A stretch of 51,693 nucleotides of DNA from Clostridiales bacterium (lineage in GTDB: Bacteria; Bacillota; Clostridia; Peptostreptococcales; Anaerovoracaceae): the NCBI GenBank assembly GCA_028725765.1, contig JAQYRL010000006.1, positions 1 through 51,693 of the forward strand, in the 5' to 3' direction. Below the pieces are notes generated by a model, which did no database searches, was not told the DNA's origin, and saw only the letters and a list, made by a program, of their open reading frames with translations. The translations under genes and the position numbers were made by a program. This document shows, one piece after another, positions 36,376 to 45,583 of the stretch; within the stretch, counting starts at the first letter, position 1, and each line of letters opens with the position of its first letter.

Positions 36376-37413
36376 ATGAAGAAAAGTAAAAAATCAACAT
36401 TTATAATTTTGATAATTTTTATTGCTATAATAATTTTGATGCTCATTGGATTTTTGAATCTCGATAAACCTTTAGATTCATCTGATAATACTGAAGTTAA
36501 TGTTGAAATACCGTCTGGTGCGGGCACTTCCTATGTTGCGAATATATTAGAGGATAGTGATGTAATAGACAGTGCATTAAAATTTAAAATCCTTTCAAAG
36601 ATTAAGGGATATGATGGAGAATTTAAATCTGGAGAATACTGTTTAAATAAATCGATGAAACCATCTGAAATTGCAACAGTAATCATAAATGGGGTCGACA
36701 ATAAGAATACCATAACAATACCTGAGGGATTTAGCATATATAAAATTGGGAAAAGGCTAGAAGAGAAGGGAATCTGCTCCCAGTCAGAATTTGAGAATGA
36801 ACTTGAAACTGGAAGCTTTGACTACTCATTTTTACCTAAGGATATCGAGGGAAAAGATAAATATGAAGGGTATCTATATCCAGACACGTACTCCTTTTCA
36901 AAAGATACTACAGCTCACGATATAATAAAGGCATGCCTAGATAACTTTGAACAAAAATATGACAAAGACATTAAAAAGCTTGTTGATAAGTCTGGGAAAT
37001 CTTTGAATGAAATTATGACTGTTGCTTCAATTGTCGAAAGAGAGGCTGTAAAAAGTGACGAAAGGCCTTTGGTGGCAGGAGTAATATATAATAGATTAAA
37101 GAAGGATATGATGTTGCAGATGTGTTCTACTGTGCAGTATATTTTAAAAGAAGACAAGCCAGTACTATCTATTGCTGACACTGAGATACAGTCTGAATAT
37201 AACACTTATATCAACGAAGGTTTGCCGCCTGGACCGATATGCAATCCTGGTATCTCGTCCATAAAGGCAGCTGCAGATCCTGAGAAAACAAAATACATAT
37301 ATTTTGTTGTAAGCTCAAAGCTTGATGGCAGCATGGAATATTCTGTGGATTATGACAAGTTTTTAAAAGACAAAGAAGAATACTACGATGCACTTGAAAA
37401 GAGTGGCAAATGA
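36376..37413 (+). CDS. mltG: Endolytic peptidoglycan transglycosylase MltG
   Basis: Cleaves nascent glycan strands and sets their length. The 345-residue protein has an N-terminal membrane anchor (about residues 8-28), a LysM-like part with TEVNVEIPSGAGTSYVANIL, and the YceG catalytic domain, with the catalytic Glu in IVEREA, then YNRLKKDMMLQMCSTVQYIL and NTYINEGLPPGPICNPGISS. The active site faces outside the membrane. AGAGGG precedes the ATG and an A/T-rich promoter region lies between it and the efp terminator. Its stop overlaps the next gene in ATGA. Confidence 0.94.
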   Translation: MKKSKKSTFIILIIFIAIIILMLIGFLNLDKPLDSSDNTEVNVEIPSGAGTSYVANILEDSDVIDSALKFKILSKIKGYDGEFKSGEYCLNKSMKPSEIATVIINGVDNKNTITIPEGFSIYKIGKRLEEKGICSQSEFENELETGSFDYSFLPKDIEGKDKYEGYLYPDTYSFSKDTTAHDIIKACLDNFEQKYDKDIKKLVDKSGKSLNEIMTVASIVEREAVKSDERPLVAGVIYNRLKKDMMLQMCSTVQYILKEDKPVLSIADTEIQSEYNTYINEGLPPGPICNPGISSIKAAADPEKTKYIYFVVSSKLDGSMEYSVDYDKFLKDKEEYYDALEKSGK

Positions 37414-38078
37414 TTAGAACAGAAAATGTTAATAATTACATAGAGAAATATTACAGACCTATAAATTCTGAAATGGGGGATCTTCGCGAAGAGGCTGAAA
37501 AAGCACATGTACCCATTATTTTAAGAGAAACCGAGATGTTTCTTGGGACATTTATGCCGCTGATTAAGCCTAAGAAGATACTTGAGATAGGCGCAGCGAT
37601 TGGTTATTCTGCCCTCTATTTTTCATATCTTTTGCCGGAAGTAACGGTTTTATCTGTTGAGAGAGATGACGAAATGTGGGAACAGGCAAAGCTAAATATA
37701 ATAAAGCATTCCAAAAAGGATAATATATTCGTAGCTCATTCGGATGCCGTAGAGTTTTTAGAAATGCTTCAGCATGACGGTGAGTGGAAATCGGAATCTT
37801 TTGATTTAATATTTATTGATGCAGCCAAGAGCCATTATCGTGAGTTTTTTGATTTAGGTTTGCCTATAACAAAAGAGGGCTCATTCATAATATGTGACAA
37901 CATTTTGATGAAAGGCATGACGTCTGATAATAAAATGAATAAAAAGCACAAAACAAGCATCAAAAGAATGAGGTCTTTTGTTGATTATATATGTGATATA
38001 CCTAATACTGATACAAAAATTTTGTCACTTGGTGACGGTATAAGCATAACTAAAATAAATGGGAGGTTTGATGAATAA
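37410..38078 (+). CDS. trmR: SAM-dependent O-methyltransferase, probably TrmR (5-hydroxyuridine tRNA methyltransferase)
   Basis: A 222-residue class I O-methyltransferase of the YrrM/caffeoyl-CoA type. Motif I is ILEIGAAIGYSALYFS, the acidic motif II VLSVERDDEM, and the metal-binding Asp is in LIFIDAAKSHYREFFD with ICDNILMKG next. In B. subtilis, YrrM (TrmR) methylates 5-hydroxyuridine at tRNA position 34 to 5-methoxyuridine, and its gene lies between mltG and the U32 genes. The same order here supports that function. It overlaps mltG by four bases and the U32 gene by eight. Confidence 0.85.
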   Translation: MIRTENVNNYIEKYYRPINSEMGDLREEAEKAHVPIILRETEMFLGTFMPLIKPKKILEIGAAIGYSALYFSYLLPEVTVLSVERDDEMWEQAKLNIIKHSKKDNIFVAHSDAVEFLEMLQHDGEWKSESFDLIFIDAAKSHYREFFDLGLPITKEGSFIICDNILMKGMTSDNKMNKKHKTSIKRMRSFVDYICDIPNTDTKILSLGDGISITKINGRFDE

Positions 38079-39297
38079 AATTGAACTTTTAGCACCAGCA
38101 GGTGATTTAGAAAAGTTAAAGACAGCGTTAATATACGGTGCAGATGCAGTTTATTTTGGCGGAGAAATGTTCAGTCTTAGATCTGCAGCCGGAAATTTAA
38201 ATATAGATGAAATTAAGGAAGGTGTTGAATTTGCGCATTCTCTTGATAAGAGAGCTTATTTAACAACCAATATATTTGCACATAACGAAGATGTAAAGCC
38301 ATTTATGGAATACCTGGAAAAAATCAAAGATATTCCAATAGATGCTTTCATAGTTTCAGATCCAGGTGTTCTGAGTATGATAAAATCTGTAATCCCAGAT
38401 GCAGAGATACATCTTTCAACACAGGCAAATATGACCAATTATATGACAGCAAAATTCTGGCAGTCTCAGGGAGTTAGCAGGATTGTACTTGCAAGAGAGC
38501 TCTCCTTCAGCGAAATTAAGAAAATCTATGATGAGATTGGCAGCCAAATGGAGATAGAGGCATTCATTCACGGTGCAATGTGTATATCCTATTCGGGAAG
38601 ATGTCTTCTGAGTAACTTCATGATTGAAAGAGATGCTAACCGCGGAGAGTGTGCACATCCTTGCCGTTGGAAGTATCAGCTTGTCGAGGAGAAAAGACCA
38701 GGAGTTTACTATCCTATAGAAGAAGATGAGCACGGCACATACATCATGAATTCCAAGGATCTTTGTATGATTGAACACATACCTCAAATAATTGAGTCAG
38801 GAATAACTTCACTTAAAATTGAGGGTCGAATGAAGAGTATGTTCTACGTTGCAACAGTTGTAAGAGCATACAGGAAGGCAATAGATTCGTATCTAGAAGA
38901 TCCTGAAAACTATAAATTCGATAAGTCATGGCTAGAAGAGCTTAACAAGGCGAGCAATAGAGAGTTTACTACGGGTTTTTACTTCGACAAACCGGACAAC
39001 GAGGATCAGAACTATGTGACAAATGCATATTCGAGAGAGTATGATTTCCTCGGTGTGGTAAGAGATTATGACAAGGAAACATCATTTGCACTTGTTGAGC
39101 AAAGGAACAAAATAAACGTAGGTGATGAGATCGAAGTATTTGGACCAGGTATAGAATACTACAAGATGAAGGTGGAAAAAATGTTGGATGCAGAAACAGG
39201 TGAACCGATTGAATCAGCACCTCATGCACAGCAGATGATAAATATAGAGATGAACTTTCCTGTTGAGCGGAATTTTCTTTTAAGGAGAAAAAGATGA
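38071..39297 (+). CDS. trhP: U32-family protein TrhP-like (tRNA U34 hydroxylation)
   Basis: A 408-residue U32 'peptidase' family protein. It begins IELLAPAGDLEKLKTALIYGADAVYFGG, the family start, and carries the signature EAFIHGAMCISYSGRCLLSNF, with conserved cysteines continued in RGECAHPCRW. These proteins are now known to take part in prephenate-dependent 5-hydroxylation of U34 in tRNA (TrhP/YrrO), with a probable iron-sulfur cluster on the cysteines. B. subtilis has two (trhP1, trhP2); here a single copy follows trmR. ATG 38071 lies four bases after GGGAGG; an in-frame ATG at 38059 is less likely. It overlaps the next gene in ATGA. Confidence 0.87.
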   Translation: MNKIELLAPAGDLEKLKTALIYGADAVYFGGEMFSLRSAAGNLNIDEIKEGVEFAHSLDKRAYLTTNIFAHNEDVKPFMEYLEKIKDIPIDAFIVSDPGVLSMIKSVIPDAEIHLSTQANMTNYMTAKFWQSQGVSRIVLARELSFSEIKKIYDEIGSQMEIEAFIHGAMCISYSGRCLLSNFMIERDANRGECAHPCRWKYQLVEEKRPGVYYPIEEDEHGTYIMNSKDLCMIEHIPQIIESGITSLKIEGRMKSMFYVATVVRAYRKAIDSYLEDPENYKFDKSWLEELNKASNREFTTGFYFDKPDNEDQNYVTNAYSREYDFLGVVRDYDKETSFALVEQRNKINVGDEIEVFGPGIEYYKMKVEKMLDAETGEPIESAPHAQQMINIEMNFPVERNFLLRRKR

Positions 39298-40592
39298 AAT
39301 CTGACCCCGATTTATACGGATATTTGATAATTTTATTTATAAATTTGTTTTTACTTGGCTTGTTTCAAAGTTTTACGACGGCGCTTGATAGCACAAGCCA
39401 AAGCAGACTGAAAAATTTTACAGATGAGAATGAAAGATATTTGAAAAGGCTTGAGTTTACAATAGCTCTCATAGAAAGACCTCTTAAATATCAATTTTCT
39501 ATCAAACTATTTTCGCTTTTGATTTTTTCTTATTCTTATTTGATCTTATGGAAGATGCCATATGACTTCAAATTGCTTGCTATTTTGTGGGTTATACTTG
39601 TTGTTACATTTTCCATACTACTGTCTTCGAAAATTGCACTCCTTCACAGCGAGAGAATTGCTTTAAAATGCTGCTATTTTGTGTACGGATTGCATATTAT
39701 TAGTATTCCTTTGTTTTGGATAGCTAAAACTGTCATTAACATAATCCTCATATTGTTCAAACAAGATATTGATATTGAAAATAAATTCTTTTCTGAAGAT
39801 GAGGTAATGTCGATGCTTGAGGTTGGACGTGAGAGCGGTATCATCAAAGAAGAAGGCAGGAAGATGATTTCTTCAATTTTTAACTTTGACGATGAATTGG
39901 CATATGAAATTATGACCCCTAGAACGGATGTGTTTGCAATAGACATATTAGAGCCGACTTCTGAATATATAGATAAATTAATGGAACTTAGATACTCAAG
40001 GATTCCTGTTTATGAGGACGACTATGATAATATAATTGGGATCTTAAATATCAAGGATTATTTGATTAAAGCCAGGGAGACGGGATTTGACAAGGTAGAT
40101 ATAAGAGGGATTCTCAGGGAGCCTTATTTTGTGCCTGAAACAAAAAACATAGATTCGCTCTTCTTTGAACTTCAGAAAACGAAGAACCATATTGCTGTAC
40201 TAATCGATGAATATGGTGGATTTAGCGGCATTGTGACCATGGAGGACATTGTAGAGGAGATTGTTGGAGACATCGATGATGAATATGACGAAGATGCTCA
40301 TGTAGTTAAGCAAATTGACGAAAATACATTTTTGATTGACGGTAATGTTAGCCTTGACGATCTTGAAGAGGATTATGGAATTGTTTTGGAATCAGATAGT
40401 AGTGAAACCATAGGAGGCTTCATAATCGACAATCTCGGTGAAATACCGACAGAATCAGATCTTGGCAAGGAGATGGATTTTGGTAAATACATAATAACTA
40501 TTACTTCTGTCAAAGAGAGAAGAATTGACAAGGTTAAACTTGTAATTACGGCAACAAAAGATAGTACCGAAGAAGAGGAATGCGGAGAGTAA
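39294..40592 (+). CDS. CNNM/CBS-domain membrane protein (hemolysin C/CorC family)
   Basis: A 432-residue membrane protein. The N-terminal CNNM (DUF21) domain has about four hydrophobic segments (within residues 8-155). Then come the acidic FSEDEVMSMLEVGRESGIIKEEG, two CBS domains (about 200-320, with EIMTPRTDVFAI and IAVLIDEYGGFSGIVTMEDI) and the C-terminal CorC_HlyC domain. Relatives are Mg2+ or Co2+ transport-linked proteins, and CBS domains commonly sense ATP-Mg. Length and domain order are complete. The 'hemolysin' name in databases reflects history, not shown activity. Confidence 0.9.
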   Translation: MKSDPDLYGYLIILFINLFLLGLFQSFTTALDSTSQSRLKNFTDENERYLKRLEFTIALIERPLKYQFSIKLFSLLIFSYSYLILWKMPYDFKLLAILWVILVVTFSILLSSKIALLHSERIALKCCYFVYGLHIISIPLFWIAKTVINIILILFKQDIDIENKFFSEDEVMSMLEVGRESGIIKEEGRKMISSIFNFDDELAYEIMTPRTDVFAIDILEPTSEYIDKLMELRYSRIPVYEDDYDNIIGILNIKDYLIKARETGFDKVDIRGILREPYFVPETKNIDSLFFELQKTKNHIAVLIDEYGGFSGIVTMEDIVEEIVGDIDDEYDEDAHVVKQIDENTFLIDGNVSLDDLEEDYGIVLESDSSETIGGFIIDNLGEIPTESDLGKEMDFGKYIITITSVKERRIDKVKLVITATKDSTEEEECGE

Positions 40593-40594
40593 AG

Positions 40595-40939
40595 ATGAGT
40601 GTCGTAAACGAGCAGGATATCATTTCCAACATCAAGGAAACTGTACTAAGCACAGATGGTGTATCAAGCTTGACAGAAAACTTAACTGAACAGTTGTCAA
40701 AAAGTATATTGGGCATAAGTTCCCCAAACAAGGGTATAAAGATAAGTAAAGACAAGATGGGGATGGTTATAGATATTTTTGTAAGTATTAATTATGGTGA
40801 AAACATACCTGAAATTTCATGGAATATACAGGAAAACGTTGCAAATACACTAAAAACACAGTTTCAACTAAATATTTCAAAAATAGATATACATGTTCAA
40901 GGTGTTACTTTTAAGAGGAAAATTAATGAACGTAAATAA
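40595..40939 (+). CDS. Asp23/Gls24-family envelope stress protein
   Basis: A 114-residue Asp23-domain protein, recognised by the DGVSSL segment near the N-terminus, the central MGMVIDIFVSINYGENIPEISWNIQENVANTL and the late IDIHVQGV. The family includes Staphylococcus Asp23, linked to alkaline and envelope stress, and B. subtilis YqhY, which lies directly before nusB as here. YqhY has been connected with control of acetyl-CoA carboxylase. ATG 40595 follows GGAGAG; a longer frame from 40580 overlaps the CNNM gene. It overlaps nusB by 14 bases. Confidence 0.88.
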   Translation: MSVVNEQDIISNIKETVLSTDGVSSLTENLTEQLSKSILGISSPNKGIKISKDKMGMVIDIFVSINYGENIPEISWNIQENVANTLKTQFQLNISKIDIHVQGVTFKRKINERK

Positions 40940-41336
40940 AAGAAAATTATCCAGAGAACATATGATGAAGGTTATTTATCAAATCGAGGCTAGAAATGAT
41001 TTTGAAGGGTCCGATAGAGATATATACTTCGAAGATAACGGGAAAAAACTAGAAAAAGAATACTGCGATAAGGTGTATGAAAGTTTTCTAAAGAGCCATA
41101 GTCGTATTGATGATAATATAAAGAAGTATTCAACCGAGTGGGATATATCAAGAATAGCGAAAATAGATTTATCAATCTTGAGGCTTGCGATTACAGAGAT
41201 TTTGTTTTTAACGGATATTGACGCAGCTATAACTATTAATGAGGCCATTAATTTGGCTAAATTGTATGGAACTGAAAATTCACCTGCCTTTATAAATGCA
41301 GTTTTAGGTGCGATTGTTAAAGAGAGAAGGGAATGA
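40926..41336 (+). CDS. nusB: Transcription antitermination protein NusB
   Basis: Binds boxA RNA with NusE/S10 for rRNA antitermination. The 136-residue all-helical protein has the N-terminal Arg/Lys-rich REHMMKVIYQIE and the conserved C-terminal half with WDISRIAKIDLSILRLAITEIL, INEAINLAKLYGTENSPAFINAVLGAI. ATG 40926 follows AGAGGA with seven-base spacing; the longer frame starts within the Asp23 gene. Its neighbours (Asp23/YqhY before; xseA, xseB, ispA and dxs after) match B. subtilis order. Confidence 0.95.
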   Translation: MNVNKRKLSREHMMKVIYQIEARNDFEGSDRDIYFEDNGKKLEKEYCDKVYESFLKSHSRIDDNIKKYSTEWDISRIAKIDLSILRLAITEILFLTDIDAAITINEAINLAKLYGTENSPAFINAVLGAIVKERRE

Positions 41337-41347
41337 ATATTTAATTG

Positions 41348-42493
41348 ATGATTGGTAAAGATGGAATAAAGCCAATTACGGTATCACAACTAAATAATTA
41401 CATAGATATTCTTCTAAGAGGCAACAGCACTCTTTCTAGTTTGAAAATCACAGGAGAAATAACTGGTTATAAGAATCATAGCAGTGGACATAAGTATTTC
41501 TCAATTAAGGATGAGTTTTCAAAGGTGAACTGCTTTCTTTCGAAGAATAAATCGGTTTTTTTGAGATTTGAACCAGAAGACGGCATTAATGTTGAAATTG
41601 CAGGATTTGTAAGTGTTTATAAACCAAATGGCACATATTCTATTTTTGTAAATTCCATGAAACCTGCTGGAGACGGGGCCATGGCTATGGCCTTTGAAGC
41701 GCTCAAGCTAAAATTGGATGCTGAAGGTCTTTTCAATACTGAATATAAAAAAGATATACCTAGATTTGCATCGCATATAGGTGTAATTACATCAGGTGAC
41801 GGTGCCGCAATTGAAGATATAATCTCAACGATTTCAAATAAAAATGACAGAGTCAAAATTTCAATTTTTCCATCCCTTGTCCAAGGGCCTGAGGCTGCAA
41901 GAGATATTTCTGAAAAAATTCGCAAAGCTAACAGGATCTATCCTGATATGGATGTTCTAATAGTTGGAAGGGGCGGAGGCTCTAGGGAAGATTTATGGGC
42001 ATATAACGAAGAAGTTTTGGCAAGGGCTGTTTTCGATTCTAAGATTCCAATTATATCAGGGGTTGGTCACGAGACGGACTTTACGATATGCGATATGGTA
42101 GCAGACTACAGGGCCGAGACACCGACCGCTGCAGCTGAAAAGGCAGTGTATAATTCTTTTGAGCTTATAGATTATTTAAATGACAGAGCTGCTCTACTCA
42201 GAGATTCTCTTTCTGGAAGGAGCAAAATAATGGAAAGGCAAATGGATCTTTCACTTTCTGCGCTTAGTAGAGAAATGGAAAATATATTAATCAGGCTAAA
42301 ACATAAGTGCCAGAATGCATCACTTGCTCTTGAAGCCAATAACCCCGAATCAATATTGAAAAGAGGATATGCACTTGCAGAAGATTGCGGACAAAATATT
42401 ATTAAATCCGTAAATGACGTGGATGTAGGAGAGCAAATTACAGTAACGTTGCATGACGGGAAATTATTTTGCTTGGTTGAAAATAAAGAATAG
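41348..42493 (+). CDS. xseA: Exodeoxyribonuclease VII large subunit
   Basis: With XseB forms a single-strand-specific nuclease acting in both directions. The 381-residue chain has the N-terminal OB fold (LKITGEITGYKNHSSGHKYFSIKD), the catalytic core with GVITSGDGAAIEDIISTI, VLIVGRGGGSREDLWAYN and SGVGHETDFTICDMVADYRAETPTAA, and a coiled C-terminal part. It is somewhat short (many are 400-450) because the C-terminal coil is reduced. Start ATG 41348, or TTG one codon before; no good ribosome binding site is visible. Confidence 0.95.
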   Translation: MIGKDGIKPITVSQLNNYIDILLRGNSTLSSLKITGEITGYKNHSSGHKYFSIKDEFSKVNCFLSKNKSVFLRFEPEDGINVEIAGFVSVYKPNGTYSIFVNSMKPAGDGAMAMAFEALKLKLDAEGLFNTEYKKDIPRFASHIGVITSGDGAAIEDIISTISNKNDRVKISIFPSLVQGPEAARDISEKIRKANRIYPDMDVLIVGRGGGSREDLWAYNEEVLARAVFDSKIPIISGVGHETDFTICDMVADYRAETPTAAAEKAVYNSFELIDYLNDRAALLRDSLSGRSKIMERQMDLSLSALSREMENILIRLKHKCQNASLALEANNPESILKRGYALAEDCGQNIIKSVNDVDVGEQITVTLHDGKLFCLVENKE

Positions 42494-42529
42494 ATACTGA
42501 TTATATTATAAAATATTATGAGGATGATC

Positions 42530-42730
42530 ATGAATAAAATGAGTTTTGAAGATAATTTGGAAATTTTAAATCAGATGAGCGAAAAAATCAGATCAGGCAA
42601 CTTGACGCTTGAAGAAAGTTTAAAATGCTACAAAGAAGGCATGGAAAGTTATAAAGAATGCATGAAAATGCTCGAAGAGACAAAGCTTGAAATTGAAAAA
42701 GTAATCGGAGGAGATGAGCAAGATGGATGA
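42530..42730 (+). CDS. xseB: Exodeoxyribonuclease VII small subunit
   Basis: Small helical subunit of exonuclease VII, 66 residues. The family pattern is clear: SFEDNLEILNQMSEKIRSGNLTLEESLKCYKEGM, then a C-terminal helix. I chose ATG 42530, with GAGG seven bases before it, over in-frame ATGs at 42518 and 42524. It lies 36 bases after xseA and overlaps ispA by eight bases. Confidence 0.93.
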   Translation: MNKMSFEDNLEILNQMSEKIRSGNLTLEESLKCYKEGMESYKECMKMLEETKLEIEKVIGGDEQDG

Positions 42731-43625
42731 TTTGAATAAGACGTACAAAAAATATTTAGATTTGATCAATGATTATCTTCCTGACTATTTGCCTAGAATT
42801 GATGAGAAGAGCCATAGTCTTTATGAGGCGATTAGATATTCTATTGATTCAGGTGGAAAGCGTCTCAGACCTACATTGCTTCTTGCTGCATGTGAGTTTG
42901 CAGGCGGAAAGGCTGAAGATGCTCTTGCATATGCCTCAGCAATCGAATATATTCACACTTATTCTTTAATACATGATGACCTTCCTTCCATGGATAACGA
43001 TGATCTCAGAAGGGGAAAGCCAACGAACCATAAGGTCTTTGGTGACGCAATTGCAACACTTGCAGGCGATGGACTCCTAAACACGGCATTCGAGATAATG
43101 ATTAAGGATTTATATCTTCATTTTGACAATATGGATAATCTGAAGAGAAGAATTAATGCAATGTATGCAATAGCAAAATATGCTGGAGTTAGAGGCATGG
43201 TTGCAGGTCAGGTTTCTGATATGGAAGCTGAAAACCAGGACAGTTCACTTGAAATGATCGAATACATACATATCAACAAAACCGGTGCCTTAATTGTTGC
43301 TGCCATTCGAGCTGGGCTTTACATCGGCGGTGCTGATGAAGATATGATGAATAAGATGACAACTTATGCTGAATATTTGGGATTAGCCTACCAGATAGCT
43401 GATGATATACTTGATGAAGTTGGAAATAGTGAAGAACTTGGTAAAAACATTGGTTCTGACAAGGATAGCAAGAAGATTACATATGTTACGAAACAGGGTC
43501 TTGAAAAATCCCAAGAAAAGCTAAACGAATATACTGAAGAGGCCGTAAAGGCTATTGAAGATTATTACGATAATGCCGCCTTCTTCAGAGATCTTGTTCT
43601 CAAGCTATCTACAAGAAAGAGGTAA
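42723..43625 (+). CDS. ispA: Polyprenyl (farnesyl/geranyl) diphosphate synthase
   Basis: Condenses isopentenyl diphosphate with allylic diphosphates to make C15 (or C10-C20) precursors. The 300-residue trans-prenyltransferase has both aspartate-rich motifs, HDDLPSMDNDDLRRGKPTNH and DDILDEVGNSEELGK, with GGKRLRPTLLLAA before the first. The two-residue insertion in the first motif (DDxxxxD) is typical of bacterial farnesyl diphosphate synthases. ATG 42723 has GGAGG about 11 bases upstream; ATG 42714 is too close to it. dxs follows after two bases, so isoprenoid precursor genes are together. Confidence 0.93.
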   Translation: MDDLNKTYKKYLDLINDYLPDYLPRIDEKSHSLYEAIRYSIDSGGKRLRPTLLLAACEFAGGKAEDALAYASAIEYIHTYSLIHDDLPSMDNDDLRRGKPTNHKVFGDAIATLAGDGLLNTAFEIMIKDLYLHFDNMDNLKRRINAMYAIAKYAGVRGMVAGQVSDMEAENQDSSLEMIEYIHINKTGALIVAAIRAGLYIGGADEDMMNKMTTYAEYLGLAYQIADDILDEVGNSEELGKNIGSDKDSKKITYVTKQGLEKSQEKLNEYTEEAVKAIEDYYDNAAFFRDLVLKLSTRKR

Positions 43626-43627
43626 AA

Positions 43628-45583
43628 ATGTTTAAATCACTTTATGAATATGACTTCCCTAAAGATTTAAAGAAAATGACTTTCGATGAGTTGGATCTGC
43701 TCAGTTATCAAATAAGGGATTTTCTCATAGAGAAAGTGTCAAAAACAGGGGGACATTTGGCTCCTAACCTTGGTGTTGTTGAGTTAACTCTTGCACTACA
43801 TTTTGCCTTTGACAGCCCAAAAGATAAACTAATTTGGGATGTCGGGCACCAGAGCTATGTGCACAAAATATTGACCGGCAGAGCCAAGGGTTTTGATTCT
43901 CTGAGACAGTATGGAGGCATGAGTGGATTTCCTAAGGTTTGCGAAAGTCCACATGATGTATTCGACACTGGTCATAGTAGCACAGCCATTTCATTAGCTA
44001 TGGGAATGTCGGTGAGTAGAGATTTGAAGCACGGTGACTATAATATAGTTGCAATCATAGGCGATGGAGCAATGACAGGGGGACTCGCATTTGAAGGGCT
44101 TAACAATATAAGCGAGAGCGGTCGACGTGTTATTGTTATATTAAATGATAATGGCATGTCAATTTCTCCTAACGTAGGTGGTTTAGCGAAGCATCTAAGA
44201 AATCTCAGAACATCTAATCAATACTTAAATATCAAGAAAACTGCAAAGAAGGTCGTCGACGTTCCATATATAGGAGATTCACTCTATAAGGGAATGAGAA
44301 ACGCAAAGGATCACATGAAGTACGCTCTTTTGCCTAAGGGTATTTTGTTTGAAGAATTAGGCCTTACTTATCTTGGACCTGTTGACGGTCACAACGTTGA
44401 AGAACTTGTCAATGCTATGCAGGCTGCAAAAAAAATAAATGGACCTGTTTTGATTCACGCCATCACTAAAAAAGGCAAGGGCTATAGAAGTGCCGAAAAT
44501 AATCCTGATAAGTTTCATGGAATTGGAAGTTTCAACCCATGTACAGGGCTTCCAAATCCATCAAAGGGTATATCATACTCAAGCATAGCTGGGGATGAAA
44601 TTCTATCTATGGCAAAAGACCACGATGATGTAGTTGCTGTATCAGCTGCGATGTGTGATGCGACAGGTCTTAGAAAATTTGCCGATAAATATCCTGAAAG
44701 ATTTTTTGATGTTGGCATTGCAGAAGCACACGGCGTTACATTCTCAGCTGGAATGGCTGTAAGCGGCTTAAGGCCTGTAGTTGCAATATATTCGTCCTTT
44801 CTCCAAAGAGCTTATGACCAAATTATAGAAGATGTCTGTATTCAGAAACTACCTGTTATTTTTGCAATAGATAGGGCAGGTGTTGTCGGTGCTGACGGTG
44901 AGACACATCATGGAAACTTTGATATCGCATATTTGTCAACTATGCCGAATATGACTGTTTTTACACCAAACGGCGAAAAGCAGCTCAGAGAAGCATTTAG
45001 AATTGCATATAAGTTAAAATTCCCATGTGCCATAAGGTATCCAAGAGGGGAGTGTCCTTTAGACAATAATGCTGTAGCTGAGCCAAATTGTATATCAGAA
45101 AATACAGTAATTGACTTAACAAAATACGCAACCGAGAGATCGTTTTCGGGTCAAGATGTTGATATATGGGCTGTTGGAAGGATGCAGGAAAAAGCAAAAG
45201 AGATAAGAATAATTCTCGAAGAAAAGGGCATGAGTGTTGGAATTGTTAATGTAAAAATGGTGAAGCCAATTGATTTGTCAGAATTCGATGATAAAGCTAA
45301 GATCATAGTAACACTTGAAGATGGAACATTAAATGGTGGATTTGGAGAGCAGTTCTCTTCAAAACTTTATACTCAGAGAATTGATAGAGATAGATTTGAA
45401 AATAATCAGACTTCTTTAATTTCCAAAGATGAATATAATAATAAAGTTATTACTATAGGGTGGCCAGATAAATTCATTGAACACGGTGATGTAAAAAATC
45501 TTGAGAAGAAGTATTCATTAGATGCCGAATCTATCGCTGAATCGATTGAAAGAAAGTATAGCGAGCTAAATTTAAAAAGATGA
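43628..45583 (+). CDS. dxs: 1-deoxy-D-xylulose-5-phosphate synthase
   Basis: First enzyme of the MEP isoprenoid pathway, joining pyruvate and glyceraldehyde 3-phosphate with thiamine diphosphate. The 651-residue chain has GGHLAPNLGVVELTLALH, WDVGHQSYVHKILTGR, the ThDP motif GDGAMTGGLAFEGLNN...NDNGMSISPN, the transketolase-like middle domain (GIAEAHGVTFSAGMA, AIDRAGVVGADGETHHG) and the C-terminal domain with EDGTLNGGFG. Slightly longer than usual (about 620) through the C-terminal part. GAGG precedes the ATG, and its stop overlaps tlyA in ATGA. Confidence 0.96.
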   Translation: MFKSLYEYDFPKDLKKMTFDELDLLSYQIRDFLIEKVSKTGGHLAPNLGVVELTLALHFAFDSPKDKLIWDVGHQSYVHKILTGRAKGFDSLRQYGGMSGFPKVCESPHDVFDTGHSSTAISLAMGMSVSRDLKHGDYNIVAIIGDGAMTGGLAFEGLNNISESGRRVIVILNDNGMSISPNVGGLAKHLRNLRTSNQYLNIKKTAKKVVDVPYIGDSLYKGMRNAKDHMKYALLPKGILFEELGLTYLGPVDGHNVEELVNAMQAAKKINGPVLIHAITKKGKGYRSAENNPDKFHGIGSFNPCTGLPNPSKGISYSSIAGDEILSMAKDHDDVVAVSAAMCDATGLRKFADKYPERFFDVGIAEAHGVTFSAGMAVSGLRPVVAIYSSFLQRAYDQIIEDVCIQKLPVIFAIDRAGVVGADGETHHGNFDIAYLSTMPNMTVFTPNGEKQLREAFRIAYKLKFPCAIRYPRGECPLDNNAVAEPNCISENTVIDLTKYATERSFSGQDVDIWAVGRMQEKAKEIRIILEEKGMSVGIVNVKMVKPIDLSEFDDKAKIIVTLEDGTLNGGFGEQFSSKLYTQRIDRDRFENNQTSLISKDEYNNKVITIGWPDKFIEHGDVKNLEKKYSLDAESIAESIERKYSELNLKR

